Below are positions 26,159 to 36,091 of a DNA stretch of 64,000 nt, piece after piece. The stretch is from positions 14,210,392 to 14,274,391 of the forward strand of contig NC_067203.1 of the NCBI RefSeq assembly GCF_026262505.1. The letters run 5' to 3'. Every line of letters begins with the position of its first letter. Position 1 is the stretch's first letter. The notes under the pieces are model-generated. The model saw only the letters and a program-made list of their open reading frames with translations. It made no database searches and was not told the DNA's origin. A program made the translations under genes and the position numbers. This DNA is from Trichomonas vaginalis G3 (lineage: Eukaryota > Parabasalia > Trichomonadida > Trichomonadidae).

Positions 26159-27880
26159 TTAAACTGAAAGCAATGCGATGCCGCCATCAGCACCAGCAGA
26201 CATTACATGAGAGTTATCAACAAATCTGATATCGGCTGCTGATGAGCTATGAACTGGTGAAGAAGAGATCATCTTCATTGAAGCTGTATTCCAAACAGAA
26301 ACATCGCCATTGATATGGCCAATTGCAAACTTTTCACCATCAGGAGAAAGTGAAATTGTGTTTGCTTCCATTGTTTTAATGGAAGAAACAGGTTTAGTTC
26401 CTGTTGAAGGAGCCAATTTATAGATATGGCCATCTTGTGTTGCAGCGAGCAATGTATCATCATAAAGACAGATATCTCTAACTCCTGATTCGAAGCAAGT
26501 GAATCTTTCGAGGAGTTCTTCTGTCTGAATATCGAATAAGCAAACGCTCTTATCGATGGAAGAAGAGTAGATATGAGTTGCCGAGTTAACAAAGCAGATT
26601 GCGGAGATAGGAGCATCATGCTTAGCGAACTTAGTCATCATATTACGTGTTCTTACATCCCAAAGCCTTACCGTCGTGTCATCACCACCTGATGCAAAGA
26701 ATCTTCTCGTTGGAGCGACTTCAAGGATGTTAACACATGTATGGTGTCCGTGCTCTATCTTAAATAGATGTTCGCCTGTCGTGAAGTCATATCCACCGAT
26801 AGCACCGTTCTCGTGGCCGATAACCAATAATGAGGGGGATAAACCAACACAATGTGGGGGAGAGTGGTAATTGACTTTGAATGACAAATTGCAGGAAAGA
26901 TTGGAACTGTTCCAGACTTTGATGGTTTCGTCAACACATGAGCTGACAGCTGTACCGTTACAAACTGAAATGGATGTAACTTCGTGTGGATGGCTGTCCC
27001 AAATCACGGATCCGTCGTTTCCCATTAAAGATCCGTCTTCTGTAATAAGGCGGCTATCGTAAATTGAAGCAATCGGACATTTAATGTTCTGAAGAAGCTG
27101 AGATCCATCTTCGTTGATCGCAAATATGCATCCATCGCGGCAAGATGCAATTATTCCGCCATCTGGTGCGCTGTAGATTGATGTAACGGAGCCTTTGCCA
27201 AGATGATTGACTTTGATCATTGTAAGGCTGTGTAAATCAAAGACTAAGACATCAGAAGACGATGTTCCACATAATAAATATGTTTTTGTAAAAGCCATGG
27301 CTTTGATGTCACGTGTATATTTTCCTTGTGGAAGATTTGTTGTATCAATCTTTCCTGATGGATCAACAATGTGAAGCTGGACGCCGTTTGGACCTGATGT
27401 AGCAAGATAGAATGTAAGAGTTGGTCTGCCTTTGACATCAGGAACTTGTCCTCCCCATTTAACACAATTTGCAAATTGTATCTTCTTGTGGAGAACCATA
27501 TTTCCTGATGCCATATCCCAAATGATCAGGCGATTATCATTTGCTGTTGTTGCAAGAAGACGCTCATCATTACTGAAGTTAATGGCAGTAATTCCGTTGT
27601 CGTGCTCTGATAAACTGTATAATTGTTGTTTTGTCTTGTAATTCCAGACAATAATATCTGATTCACGACCATTTTCGCCTGATGCAATCATTCTGCCTTT
27701 TGGAGACATGTCAATTGCAGAAATTGTGTTTTTATGCCCTCTTAAAAATTTTTGTTTTCCGCTTTGATCTTCAATGATGATATTCTTTGCATATGGATAA
27801 ATTGTGCTGTCATCTATTGGATTTACAAAGAGACATGGCGTTGTAATTGATGAAAAGCCTCGGAATGAAACAAAATCCAT
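26159..27880 (-). CDS. WD40-repeat protein, CFAP52/WDR16-like
   Basis: 573 aa, ATG at 27880. At least ten WD-type repeats are visible, for example FLRGHKNTISAIDMSPKGRM, IIVWNYKTKQQL, LIIWDMASGNMV, IKVWNSSNL, VRLWDVRTRNM and VSVWNTASM. The order resembles CFAP52/WDR16: the N-terminal IYPYAKNIII before the first FLRGH, the SDIIVWNY third strand, and the MSAGADGGIALL end. CFAP52 is an inner-junction protein of axonemal doublet microtubules, fitting a flagellated host. No lesion seen. Orthology is my judgement from recall; a paralogous WD40 protein is the alternative. Confidence 0.78.
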   Translation of the reverse strand: MDFVSFRGFSSITTPCLFVNPIDDSTIYPYAKNIIIEDQSGKQKFLRGHKNTISAIDMSPKGRMIASGENGRESDIIVWNYKTKQQLYSLSEHDNGITAINFSNDERLLATTANDNRLIIWDMASGNMVLHKKIQFANCVKWGGQVPDVKGRPTLTFYLATSGPNGVQLHIVDPSGKIDTTNLPQGKYTRDIKAMAFTKTYLLCGTSSSDVLVFDLHSLTMIKVNHLGKGSVTSIYSAPDGGIIASCRDGCIFAINEDGSQLLQNIKCPIASIYDSRLITEDGSLMGNDGSVIWDSHPHEVTSISVCNGTAVSSCVDETIKVWNSSNLSCNLSFKVNYHSPPHCVGLSPSLLVIGHENGAIGGYDFTTGEHLFKIEHGHHTCVNILEVAPTRRFFASGGDDTTVRLWDVRTRNMMTKFAKHDAPISAICFVNSATHIYSSSIDKSVCLFDIQTEELLERFTCFESGVRDICLYDDTLLAATQDGHIYKLAPSTGTKPVSSIKTMEANTISLSPDGEKFAIGHINGDVSVWNTASMKMISSSPVHSSSAADIRFVDNSHVMSAGADGGIALLSV

Positions 27881-27881
27881 A

Positions 27882-27886
27882 AATGA
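27882..27886 (-). promoter_or_regulatory. Initiator-like TCATT site
   Basis: TCATT on the minus strand just upstream of the start at 27880 fits the Trichomonas initiator TCA-Y-W, where short 5' leaders are usual. Confidence 0.35.
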
Positions 27887-28144
27887 ACGTTTTAAAAAAT
27901 TGAATCAAAAATAATCGTAAAATAAATAACATTTGCTGGAATCAAAGAAAAAAGCTATTTATATTAAAAAATACAAAACAATAAAACAAAATAAGCCTAT
28001 ACAGCTTGAATAATAGACTATAGAATGATAAATAAATTTGATCAAATCAAAAAATGAGAACACGCATAATAAATCTTGAATTTTGCCGAATTAGTAGATA
28101 TCAGTGGGGTAACAAAGGGATATATCGATATTATTCGGTGATAA

Positions 28145-28792
28145 TTAATCATTATTTTCGAGGAAGTTTCTGGTTTCTTCTTTTTCTGGATTTGCCCATG
28201 GAGTTTGCAACGTAATGCCGTTCTTTTTCTTTTTCTTCTGAGCAGCAAATCCAAGAAACAGAGAAATCATCGCATGAACTACAGATTGGTAAATAATAGT
28301 AATTCCGATAGCTTCTGTTGGTTCTGCAATTGTAGAATGTATAGATGTAAGACATGGTGTAGCTGAGATATTGCAAGGATCATTATAAAATTGATTAAAT
28401 TTATGAAAACTGCAGCATTTGAACTTTTTCTCAATATCAATGATAAATGATTGATTTAATGACTTTTCCCAAACGTTTATCATTGTTGATATGTATCCTT
28501 TTGAATCTGACCATAAGAATAAACCATAATAAAACTCTAGTAAGCCAAACAAACCAATTGCATAAGATATGATAAAGGTAATTAAGTTAGTGCATTTCTT
28601 TACGATGAAATATGTTATCAATACTGTTAAAAATGATACTATAAAAGAAACGAAATTTAGAATTTCGATTGTGCGGTCGAGATTGACTAAACCAGTTGTC
28701 GTAAGCCAAAACCGTATGGCTGATATCATGAAAAATGTTGATATTGTTGAAGCAATTGATAGTAATAAGGAAAGAAGTCCAATCCAATTCAT
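28145..28792 (-). CDS. Tetraspanin-like membrane protein
   Basis: 215 aa, ATG at 28792. Four hydrophobic segments: residues about 3-30 (WIGLLSLLLSIASTISTFFM), 42-66 (ILNFVSFIVSFLTVLITYFI), 70-95 and about 170-195. Between TM3 and TM4 is a large loop with KKFKCCSFHKFN and two later Cys (DPCNISATPC), a CC-containing extracellular loop as in tetraspanins, though Gly of the usual CCG is Ser. The C terminus is basic and cytosolic (QKKKKKNG). Trichomonad tetraspanins act in surface adhesion, clumping and extracellular vesicles. Plasma membrane location is expected. Confidence 0.78.
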   Translation of the reverse strand: MNWIGLLSLLLSIASTISTFFMISAIRFWLTTTGLVNLDRTIEILNFVSFIVSFLTVLITYFIVKKCTNLITFIISYAIGLFGLLEFYYGLFLWSDSKGYISTMINVWEKSLNQSFIIDIEKKFKCCSFHKFNQFYNDPCNISATPCLTSIHSTIAEPTEAIGITIIYQSVVHAMISLFLGFAAQKKKKKNGITLQTPWANPEKEETRNFLENND

Positions 28793-29216
28793 TTTTTATG
28801 GAGAGAAAATCAATAATAATGGAGTTGAGGTTACGAAAAGAGTTAAAATCGAAATCTGTTAAAGGTATCTTTTGATTTTCATGATCAAAATAGCTCGCAG
28901 TGCTTTGATATTTGGAGATTTTTGAAAAATCAAAATAATTTATCCCATAATGCAAAATATCATCTTAGACAGTTCTAGATTTTTCAAATTCATTCAAGAA
29001 CACTTGAAAATTCTTCTAAATTTCGAAATATAATTTATGAAACATATCTAATCAAGACCCATTAATTCATGATAACCACAAGGTGAAATTTAAAAACATA
29101 TGTTTGATACATGGAATATATTTAAAATAAAAAACAAAATTAAAAATAACCAATAGCATGGATAGAAATAAGAGAACAATTTCCTATAATTCTTCATGAT
29201 ATGGTGGAATCCCGAA
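28793..29216. other. AT-rich intergenic DNA
   Basis: Nothing recognised besides the flanks of the tetraspanin and FHA-RING genes. Confidence 0.6.
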
Positions 29217-30185
29217 TTATTTGTCCAAATTCATAATTTTTGTGGCAATCAAATAAACTGCTTCTTCAAGTAGTTTTCCGTGAGTATTCTTAATGTTTCC
29301 TTCGAGATTGCAGATAACATTCTTCAGTTCTTCCTCATTGAATAAGAGAACTTGCTGTAAAGTGCATTCTGTCAGCCAATGGAATGAAAAACGAAGATTG
29401 TGTGAATCTGATACTTTCTGATTGAATGACCAGAATGATTCACGGTTTTGCAACGTCCATCTCTTTCGAATTGAAAGCTTCACAACTTCATCGGATCTGG
29501 CAACATTTAATGTCTTCAACAATGGTTCAATGCTGTAAACTATTTGAATTCCATTAACCATCTCGGCTGAATCTTTGCCAAAGTCCATTTTAGGTAATTT
29601 ATGGCGGCAATATGGGCATCGAAAAGTGTGTAAACGTTCAAAACAGCTCATTGACCACTTGGACAAGCATGATACACACACATAATGACCACATATCAAC
29701 TGAATCAATTTGTGTGAATGTGAGAAACAGACGCAGCATTCCTCGTTCTCGGTATCTGTTGAAAATTCGTCATTGAAATCTTTGCATTTTGAGAAATCGA
29801 CTTCAATCTCAGGCAATATGAATCGGTAAACACATTCTAGGTCTTGCCTATTTTGTAGGAAGTCACCAACTAAATATTGATTTCCTCCTGCAAAGACAAC
29901 TTCATCCTTATGGAATAATTCATCTCTGATAATTTTCTGACCATTGATAAATGTGCCATTAACAGAATGCAAGTCATCTATTGTAAAATAACAATCAAAG
30001 TATTTTATATGACGATGAATGCATGCATGGAGCTTAGAAACTTCTTTCTTTTTCGTTGTATCCATTTTCACATCTCCTCTTCTTCCAATTGTTGTTTCTG
30101 TTTTATTGAGAATGATAGCCTTTGGACATGTGGCATTTGGCTTATCGCTAATTCGGATTAAAAAGGCGGATGTATTAGCAAGCAT
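29217..30185 (-). CDS. FHA-RING protein, putative E3 ubiquitin ligase
   Basis: 322 aa, ATG at 30185. The FHA domain spans residues about 25-100: TTIGRRGDVKMD, EVSKLHACIHRH and LHSVNGTFINGQKI give the GR, SxxH and NG phosphothreonine-binding signature. A C3HC4 RING spans about 145-200: ECCVCF, CGHYVCVSCLSKW and FRCPYC. The remaining 120 residues are helical. FHA-RING order matches the CHFR/RNF8 class of E3 ligases for mitotic checkpoint and DNA-damage signalling. The substrate is unknown. Nucleus or cytosol expected. Confidence 0.88.
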   Translation of the reverse strand: MLANTSAFLIRISDKPNATCPKAIILNKTETTIGRRGDVKMDTTKKKEVSKLHACIHRHIKYFDCYFTIDDLHSVNGTFINGQKIIRDELFHKDEVVFAGGNQYLVGDFLQNRQDLECVYRFILPEIEVDFSKCKDFNDEFSTDTENEECCVCFSHSHKLIQLICGHYVCVSCLSKWSMSCFERLHTFRCPYCRHKLPKMDFGKDSAEMVNGIQIVYSIEPLLKTLNVARSDEVVKLSIRKRWTLQNRESFWSFNQKVSDSHNLRFSFHWLTECTLQQVLLFNEEELKNVICNLEGNIKNTHGKLLEEAVYLIATKIMNLDK

Positions 30186-31372
30186 AAACCAAAATACTTT
30201 ACTCCAGTTTATTAAATTTCGATAAATGGCTGAAAAGTGAGAGAAATATTTTATCGGAATTTTAAAAGTTCAATAAATATATTAATTATCTGTGTACTAA
30301 TATATGTTCAAAAAATCTCGATATTTTGAATTAAGTATTTAATTTTTAATTATGTTAATCTTACTACGAATCACATTTGCTGAATGATTATTTTTATCCA
30401 TACAGTTGCAAAAAAATGGTTTTTTATTTGAATATTGTTACTATAGCCATTATAATTAAATGTATGAATGAATTAAATTGATGGGTAATTCAATAATTTT
30501 TTCGAATGTATTCAATAATTTGTTATAAACCGATAAGAAGATAATACAAAAGTTGAATTTAAAAATTCGGTCATTGAGTCATAATTATTCCATAATCATG
30601 TAGCATAAGGATGTCAATTCGGAAAATTGTTTTCGTTTTAGGAGAATATAATTTTCCGTTTGGAAAATTTAAAAAGTGAGACGCGCAGGATTCGAACTTT
30701 ATTAAAAGTTGATTTAAATATATTCTAGTGTGGAATCTAAGGATAATATCATATTTAAAATAAGAATATACGAGTTTAGGTAGTATTATTTTTTTCGATA
30801 AATTTGAGAGTATGTACGTTTAGGACATCAAAAGTGTCAATTCGCTCAGCGAAAGCTGAGCTAGCTTCGTTCTCGAAAGAATAGGGAAGGAGTGAAAGAG
30901 AGTGATACAGATGTTGACACATTCATATCATTTCAACAAATTTTGATCAAATTGAAATGCAATGAAATTCAATTCACTTCATATCCTTCAGTCAGTACAT
31001 CGACATCCTTCTACATCACAATGATAACTCGTGCATCAATAGTTCTACAACTAACTCAGAAAAAACAAGATTTTTCCTTCCAGCTTACAGCTTTTAAAAA
31101 GTTTCGATGATAAAAATCACTCTACTCTTGTTTATCGATATGTTGTGATAGTAGGTAAACGTATTCTTATCGATATTAATAAAAATATTTTTACGAAAAT
31201 CTGAACCAATTACAGAGTTATTCATAAAGTTTATGATAACTGTAATTACTTCATCTTTGTTTTATATTTGAATAAACAATTTAATTTAATTTGCATAATT
31301 TTTTTAGTTGAAAGACAGGAAACTTAGTTGAGTTTGTATTATTTTTATCGTTCAATTCATTGTATATTGTTG
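30186..31372. other. Intergenic DNA, no gene supported
   Basis: AT-rich. An open stretch at 30892-31110 lacks any domain and has intergenic composition. AGGATGTCAATTCGG at about 30608 has an inverted, slightly diverged echo near 59436, suggesting old dispersed repeats. GGATTCGAAC at about 30690 resembles a tRNA B box but no tRNA folds around it. Confidence 0.5.
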
Positions 31373-31374
31373 TA

Positions 31375-31992
31375 AACAGAAATTCATCAAAAGTGACACC
31401 TCAGAAAAGCTAAAATATTGAATTTTTGGAACTTTTGATAGAGCACGTTTTTAAATATTAATTTAAGTAAATGTATATTTTGTAAAGATTCTTTTTAATA
31501 AAAAAATAAAATTTTGAAGGAGAACACAAAATCTTCTGAAAAATAATATCACATAAACTCATATTATTTTCTAATATATAACTATTTTTATAAAAATCAA
31601 ATTCAATGATCTTAAAAGCGAAGGATAAACCTCAAAATTTACGAATATAATGAGTGGGAATATAATGCTTATCTATCATAAAACAATATGAAATATTCCC
31701 ACTCATTATATTCGTAAATTTTGAGGTTTATCCTTCGCTTTTAAGATCATTGAATTTGATTTTTATATAAAATAGTTATATATTAGAAAATAATATGAGT
31801 TTATGTGATATTATTTTTCAGAAGATTTCATTCTATATGCCTATGAAAAGTACTCTCAAAACTAACTTTTTCCTAATTATAATTAAATCTAGAATATTAT
31901 ATTATGCATAGTATTATTTCATTTTTCTCATTCAATTTAGAATTTACAAATGTCAAAAAATTGAGAGCTGTCACTTTTGATGAATTTCTGTT
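31375..31992. mobile_element. MITE-like foldback element with TA duplication
   Basis: Tips AACAGAAATTCATC then AAAAGTGACA (31375-31398) are matched by the inverted copy ending CTGTT at 31992, each next to a TA. The 618-bp element has no coding frame and contains a second, larger inverted repeat (31531-31826). The TA target and lack of genes suggest a non-autonomous Tc1/mariner-type element; the parent family is not identified. Confidence 0.75.
31531..31826. repeat. Long internal inverted repeat of the MITE
   Basis: Arms 31531-31663 and 31693-31826 (about 133 nt) are nearly perfect reverse complements around a 29-nt spacer. Transcription would give a long hairpin RNA. Confidence 0.88.
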
Positions 31993-31994
31993 TA

Positions 31995-32456
31995 TTACAA
32001 TATGTGAGTGATCCAGATATTTAAGATATTTGTTAATTTTATGAGAATAAATTTAAAATCTCATGAAATATAAAGGAGAGTAATATTTTTCATTTTTCTT
32101 TTTTTCTTTCTCTCAAATATTTTCTATTGGGAATTTTCTTGTTATCAAAAAATAATTTTAATATTTGTTTATTTCATTACATACAATAAAATTTTAAAAA
32201 CTCTATTTCTTCACAAGAAAATTTTTTCCTTCATATGAAGAAACATTTTGTTCTCCATTTGATGCTGAGTCTAAATCTCGATTTTTGAATTTTCTTCTTT
32301 CCAAATTTCTTTTTTCCAAATTAGAAGTTTAATTCAAATTTTCAATAGTTTATATATTTTCTCAAACCGTCTCAGATTTTCTCACTTTTTAGGGATTTTC
32401 TCTCAAAATATACAAAAATAGTAATATCAATACATGTGTCTAATATACTTTAAAAC
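31995..32456. other. AT-rich intergenic DNA
   Basis: No gene or RNA recognised between the MITE and element 2. Confidence 0.6.
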
Positions 32457-32461
32457 CATCG
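32457..32461. repeat. Target-site duplication, left copy (element 2)
   Basis: CATCG directly abuts the A run of the left tip; repeated at 58184-58188 after the T run. Confidence 0.72.
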
Positions 32462-32525
32462 AAAAAAAAAAAAAAAAAAAAAAAAAGGTAGTGGGGCTTC
32501 CAGGCACTTCGTGCCCTCTAGCCCC
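32462..32525. repeat. Left TIR of element 2 with nested hairpin
   Basis: A run 32462-32486, then GGTAGT, an outer stem GGGGCT (32493-32498)/AGCCCC (32520-32525) and an inner stem GGCAC/GTGCC around TTC. Confidence 0.88.
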
Positions 32526-32560
32526 GAAGATGAATGAGTATAATGAAGTTTTTTTTTCTT

Positions 32561-32757
32561 GGGGTGACCTTCCAGGCACTTCGTGCCTTCTAGCCCACAT
32601 AAATGAAGTTTTTATTCGGAGGTCTTCCAGGAGCTTTTCACAAATTATATATGTTTTCATGTTTTGTCAAGACTTCTTCGTAAATGTTTTGTCAAGACTT
32701 CTTCGTAAATGTTTTGTCAAGACTTCTTCGTAAATGTTTTGTCAAGACTTCTTCGTA
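32561..32757. repeat. Second hairpin copy and 25-bp tandem repeat
   Basis: GGGG...CAGGCACTTCGTGCC...TAGCCC at 32561-32596 repeats the terminal hairpin. At 32658-32757 the 25-bp unit ATGTTTTGTCAAGACTTCTT plus CGTAA occurs four times, with a fifth partial copy near 32863. No gene between the TIR and 32911. Confidence 0.8.
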
Positions 32758-32800
32758 ATGAGCGTAAATGACCCAAAAATAATGTTTATGTTAGAATGTT

Positions 32801-32806
32801 AGATCT
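32801..32806. terminator. AGATCT palindrome (element 2, left end)
   Basis: TGTTAGATCTAACA after AAAAATAATGTTTATG, followed by CGTTTTCTAACATG repeats. No gene end is visible nearby, unlike the inner copies. Confidence 0.35.
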
Positions 32807-32910
32807 AACACGTTTTCTAACATGTTTTCTAACATCGTAGAAACTCATGATTTCATCGTAAATGTTTTGTCAAGACTTCTTCATCGTAAATGTTTTTAAC
32901 TTCACTTAAA

Positions 32911-34514
32911 ATGCCACGTAAGCTACGTAAGAATATACGTAAGAGGAAGAGAGCATTGAAACATCCAATAGTAAAACTGACACCACAACAACAGTTGCAA
33001 CAACAAATGCTGAATGACCCCACTATGTTGCAACAAATGTCAAGCAATCCTATGCTTTTAAACCGAGTCATTGGTGCACAGAGTGGAGGTTTAAGAGCGG
33101 CACTTTTAGCGAAAATGGCAGGCTATGGTGGAGCTGCAGACGGAACAGCCTATAACCCTCAAAGTCAAATGAATTTTGAGTTCACTCAAAAATCAAATAA
33201 CAGATGTCAAAAAGTCAACATAGACATACAGAAAACAAATAAGTGAAAACGAAAAGAAACTAGAATATGACAGACACACAAAGAAACTCAATGAGTTAAA
33301 CGTAGAGAAAAAGAAGAAAGAAGAACAACTGAAAGAACTAAGTACAGAGGAATATGCGAAAAAAGTGTCAGAAAAAGCAGCAGAAGTAGCAAAAATGGAA
33401 CAAGATGTCATAAATTTGAAAAACCATACTACTCAATATAAAATACTGAAAGATGAAGAGATAAAACAAAAAGCCCTGAAGACATATATGGATAGCGATG
33501 AGTAAAAAAAGAAGTTGAAGCAAATGTAAAGGCAGAAAACTTTTACAGTTGCAAAACCAAACCGTACAGTATGAAAACTTAGCACAAGAAAGTAAAAATA
33601 ACGACGCAGCCATGCAAAAGGCAATGAAAGCGCAGAATATATAAAGCTAATAATGACTGGTTAGATGCCCAAGCCAACGCTAAAGCAGCCCAACTTATAG
33701 GGTCAATAAGGACAAAAATACAAGCGGATGAAGACAGTTCAAATGAAGCTTTACAAATGCTGACTTTAAGAACGCTTTCGAAGCTCTTCATAGTAAGGTG
33801 AAACAAGTGAACGACTTCTCATCTGGAAAGAAACTGAAGTCTGAAGGTTTCGACAAAGAGTTAAAAGAAGTAGCACAAAATATGACGAAAATAACAGATG
33901 CAGCAACGAGACAGGCAGTTCAAAGTGCCTATGACGCCGTTAGAGCAACTGTTGTGAAAAGTCAAGAAAAAGAGTTACAACAGACCAAAACAGACCTAGT
34001 AAATGCTTTCTTAAAAACGAAAAGTCAGGTAGGACATTACGCTGCAGATGGAACATATGTGCCAGCTGGTGGAACTTATATACCACCAAACCCTCCAAGA
34101 GAAGCACCTGCACCAGGACTACCTAGAACATTTACATCGTCACATGGACACAGACACAGGCATGCACAACAACCACCTCCACAACCAGCACAACAACCAA
34201 CACAACAACCAGCACAACAACCAACACAACAACCAGCACAGCAACCAACAGTTCAAAACCCTGCACAACAACAACCACAAACAGAGCAAGGACATAAAAG
34301 AAGTAGAGAACAAGGAAACCAAGAATTCTTAAAAATGCTTAAAGAAGAGTGTGGTTTCCCAGATACTGTTGACTTTAGTGACAGATATAAAGAAGCTATA
34401 GAAAGTTCAAGGATGGAAATACTGACCCGAACCTATTTAGCTTTATGGCTCAGCACCAAAACGGATATAATCTCAAACCTGGAAAATACAAGCTCGCTAA
34501 GGGATATGATTTAA
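32911..34514 (+). pseudogene. Basic/coiled-coil/PQ-rich protein, candidate core protein, broken
   Basis: ATG at 32911 (MPRKLRKNIRKRKRALKHP), strongly basic like viral DNA-condensing proteins, then Gln-rich (PQQQLQQQML) and long charged coiled coils. Near the 3' end is a QPAQQPTQQPA repeat tract (about 34170-34260) followed by a helical end. The locus is broken in several places. Its position just before the capsid block suggests a virion internal protein. Confidence 0.5.
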
Positions 34515-35014
34515 TAGCATATCATCCAAATGACATGGATGAATTTACTCCGAGATATTTGATGTCAGAGCTAAATGACAATTCAACTTTCGTCATGAAA
34601 CGCGTAAAAAATAGAGACGGAACGAAAGAACAAAAGCTTATGAATGCGGATGACGTAAATAGGGAAATTGTTGAAAACGGTCTCGGAATATATGAAATGC
34701 CAGCAGATGAGGTACAAGAAACTCAACAGGAAGAAGTTCAGATACAACCAGACATGGAAGAAATAGTTCAGCAACAACAGCTAGAAGAGCCTGAAGGAAA
34801 CGAACAAGTCCTTCCTTTGGAAACTAACTTCACAGAACTAGATGAAGATTTGGAACAGCCGAAAAATCTTGACCCTCAACAAGAGCATGAGGTGAATATG
34901 GAATCTTTCCAAGAGTCTAAGAAAGATTCGGCTGACATAGTAGAAGAATATCGAAAAATGTTTGCCGACATACAAAAGACCCAACACCAGATGAAAATAT
35001 TCAGCATAGAATGA
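34445..35014 (+). CDS. Acidic protein upstream of the capsid gene
   Basis: 189 aa, ATG at 34445, overlapping the previous frame by 70 bp. The N-terminal 85 residues (KPGKYKLAKGYDLIAYHPND) look globular; the rest is acidic and Gln/Glu-rich, probably disordered (EEVQIQPDMEEIVQQQQLEE). It ends with a 4-bp overlap with the next start (35011), an ATGA-type junction suggesting a co-transcribed unit. Unknown family. Confidence 0.5.
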   Translation: MAQHQNGYNLKPGKYKLAKGYDLIAYHPNDMDEFTPRYLMSELNDNSTFVMKRVKNRDGTKEQKLMNADDVNREIVENGLGIYEMPADEVQETQQEEVQIQPDMEEIVQQQQLEEPEGNEQVLPLETNFTELDEDLEQPKNLDPQQEHEVNMESFQESKKDSADIVEEYRKMFADIQKTQHQMKIFSIE

Positions 35015-35616
35015 AAGTACTGAAAGAAAATGTACACAAATACAACAACCCTTTTTACTTACGAGCATTTAACGTTCAATCTTCGGATGAACTCGGTGAA
35101 AATAAAAGGTTAAATTTCAAGAAAACATATAGAAATGAAACATTGTTTAAAGTTCATTCAGAACCTAACCAAGATGGAAACAAACCTACTTTTGTTTCTG
35201 CAGACGATGGAACTACAATGAGATGGGGTCATAAAGCTAATCCAGATAGGTGGTTCATAAACTTACAACCACAATTCCAAGAAGTTGTAGACGCAATGGA
35301 AGTCAATGGTGAACGAGATATAGCTGGTATTTTAAGCGCGGCTTTAATGCCATTGAAAGATATGAAACATGCAGATATTTTGGACCAGTATGAAATGAAC
35401 ATGGCTGATGGAAATATAACACCTGACGTTCTAAAACATTTATCTCAAAGAACTACACAGAACCATAGAGATGGTATATTTGGTGAAGAGTTTAGAAAGA
35501 AAGTTAGGGAGATAGAAGGAAGAGAACCTATTGTACATGACCTTGCAAACGAAAGTTTACAAAATGTCATAAAAACTTACTTTGCAGACAATGAACCGAG
35601 AAGGATGAATATTTAA
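35011..35616 (+). CDS. Hypothetical virion-block protein
   Basis: 201 aa, ATG at 35011. Contains ADDGTTMRWGHKANPDRWFI and a helical second half (AMEVNGERDIAGILSAALMP). No known motif. It lies in the plus-strand series leading to the major capsid gene and is likely a structural or scaffold protein. Confidence 0.5.
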   Translation: MKVLKENVHKYNNPFYLRAFNVQSSDELGENKRLNFKKTYRNETLFKVHSEPNQDGNKPTFVSADDGTTMRWGHKANPDRWFINLQPQFQEVVDAMEVNGERDIAGILSAALMPLKDMKHADILDQYEMNMADGNITPDVLKHLSQRTTQNHRDGIFGEEFRKKVREIEGREPIVHDLANESLQNVIKTYFADNEPRRMNI

Positions 35617-35761
35617 AAAACTCAAATGGACAGTACCAAATGAAATGTTAGTATTGAAAAACATTTCCTTGACAAAATAAAAACCAACTACAGAAATAAA
35701 CGACGCAAGACTGAAAGATTGGGTAGAAGCTTTCCCATTCACAAAAGATATAGTTGGTAAC

Positions 35762-35992
35762 ATGGAAAGAAAACCAGAATGGCTACAAAAACATATATTT
35801 GGAAACGAGCATATTCCATATGGACAGGCACTGTTTGAAGAGCTTGAACCAGAAACTCAGGAAAGAGTCATGCAAACAATACGCGAAGACTCAAATACAG
35901 ACTATGACAAACTCTTTCTAGGATATAGGTTACCTGAGATGGCGACCAGAGCCAAAAGGCAAAAAGGACATGGGAAATTTGCAACATACTAG
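35762..35992 (+). CDS. Small helical protein before the capsid gene
   Basis: 76 aa, ATG at 35762, helical and charged (LFEELEPETQERVMQTIRED), with a basic end (RAKRQKGHGKFATY). It may be one piece of a larger damaged locus between 35620 and 36080. Confidence 0.35.
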   Translation: MERKPEWLQKHIFGNEHIPYGQALFEELEPETQERVMQTIREDSNTDYDKLFLGYRLPEMATRAKRQKGHGKFATY

Positions 35993-36091
35993 ATGAACAT
36001 AATGCAAAGATGCAACAACTTCAAGCAGAGGGCAATGAAGGAAAAAGAAGAGTTAAAAACTCAGTCAGGAAGAAAGTAAAGCTTGGTCCAC

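Noticed and set aside
26275-27641. Alternate frames over the WD40 gene
   Set aside because: Shadow frames; the 573-aa minus-strand frame has consistent WD motifs throughout.
28569-28955. Frames on both strands around the tetraspanin start
   Set aside because: Overlap the tetraspanin in other frames and show no domain.
30660-30710. tRNA-like T-loop (GTTCGAATCC on the minus strand)
   Set aside because: No paired T-stem, anticodon arm or acceptor stem around it.
30892-31110. 72-aa frame in host intergenic DNA
   Set aside because: No domain, no neighbour support, composition like intergenic DNA.
32427-32733. Frames across the left TIR of element 2
   Set aside because: They read through the A run and the tandem repeats; not genes.
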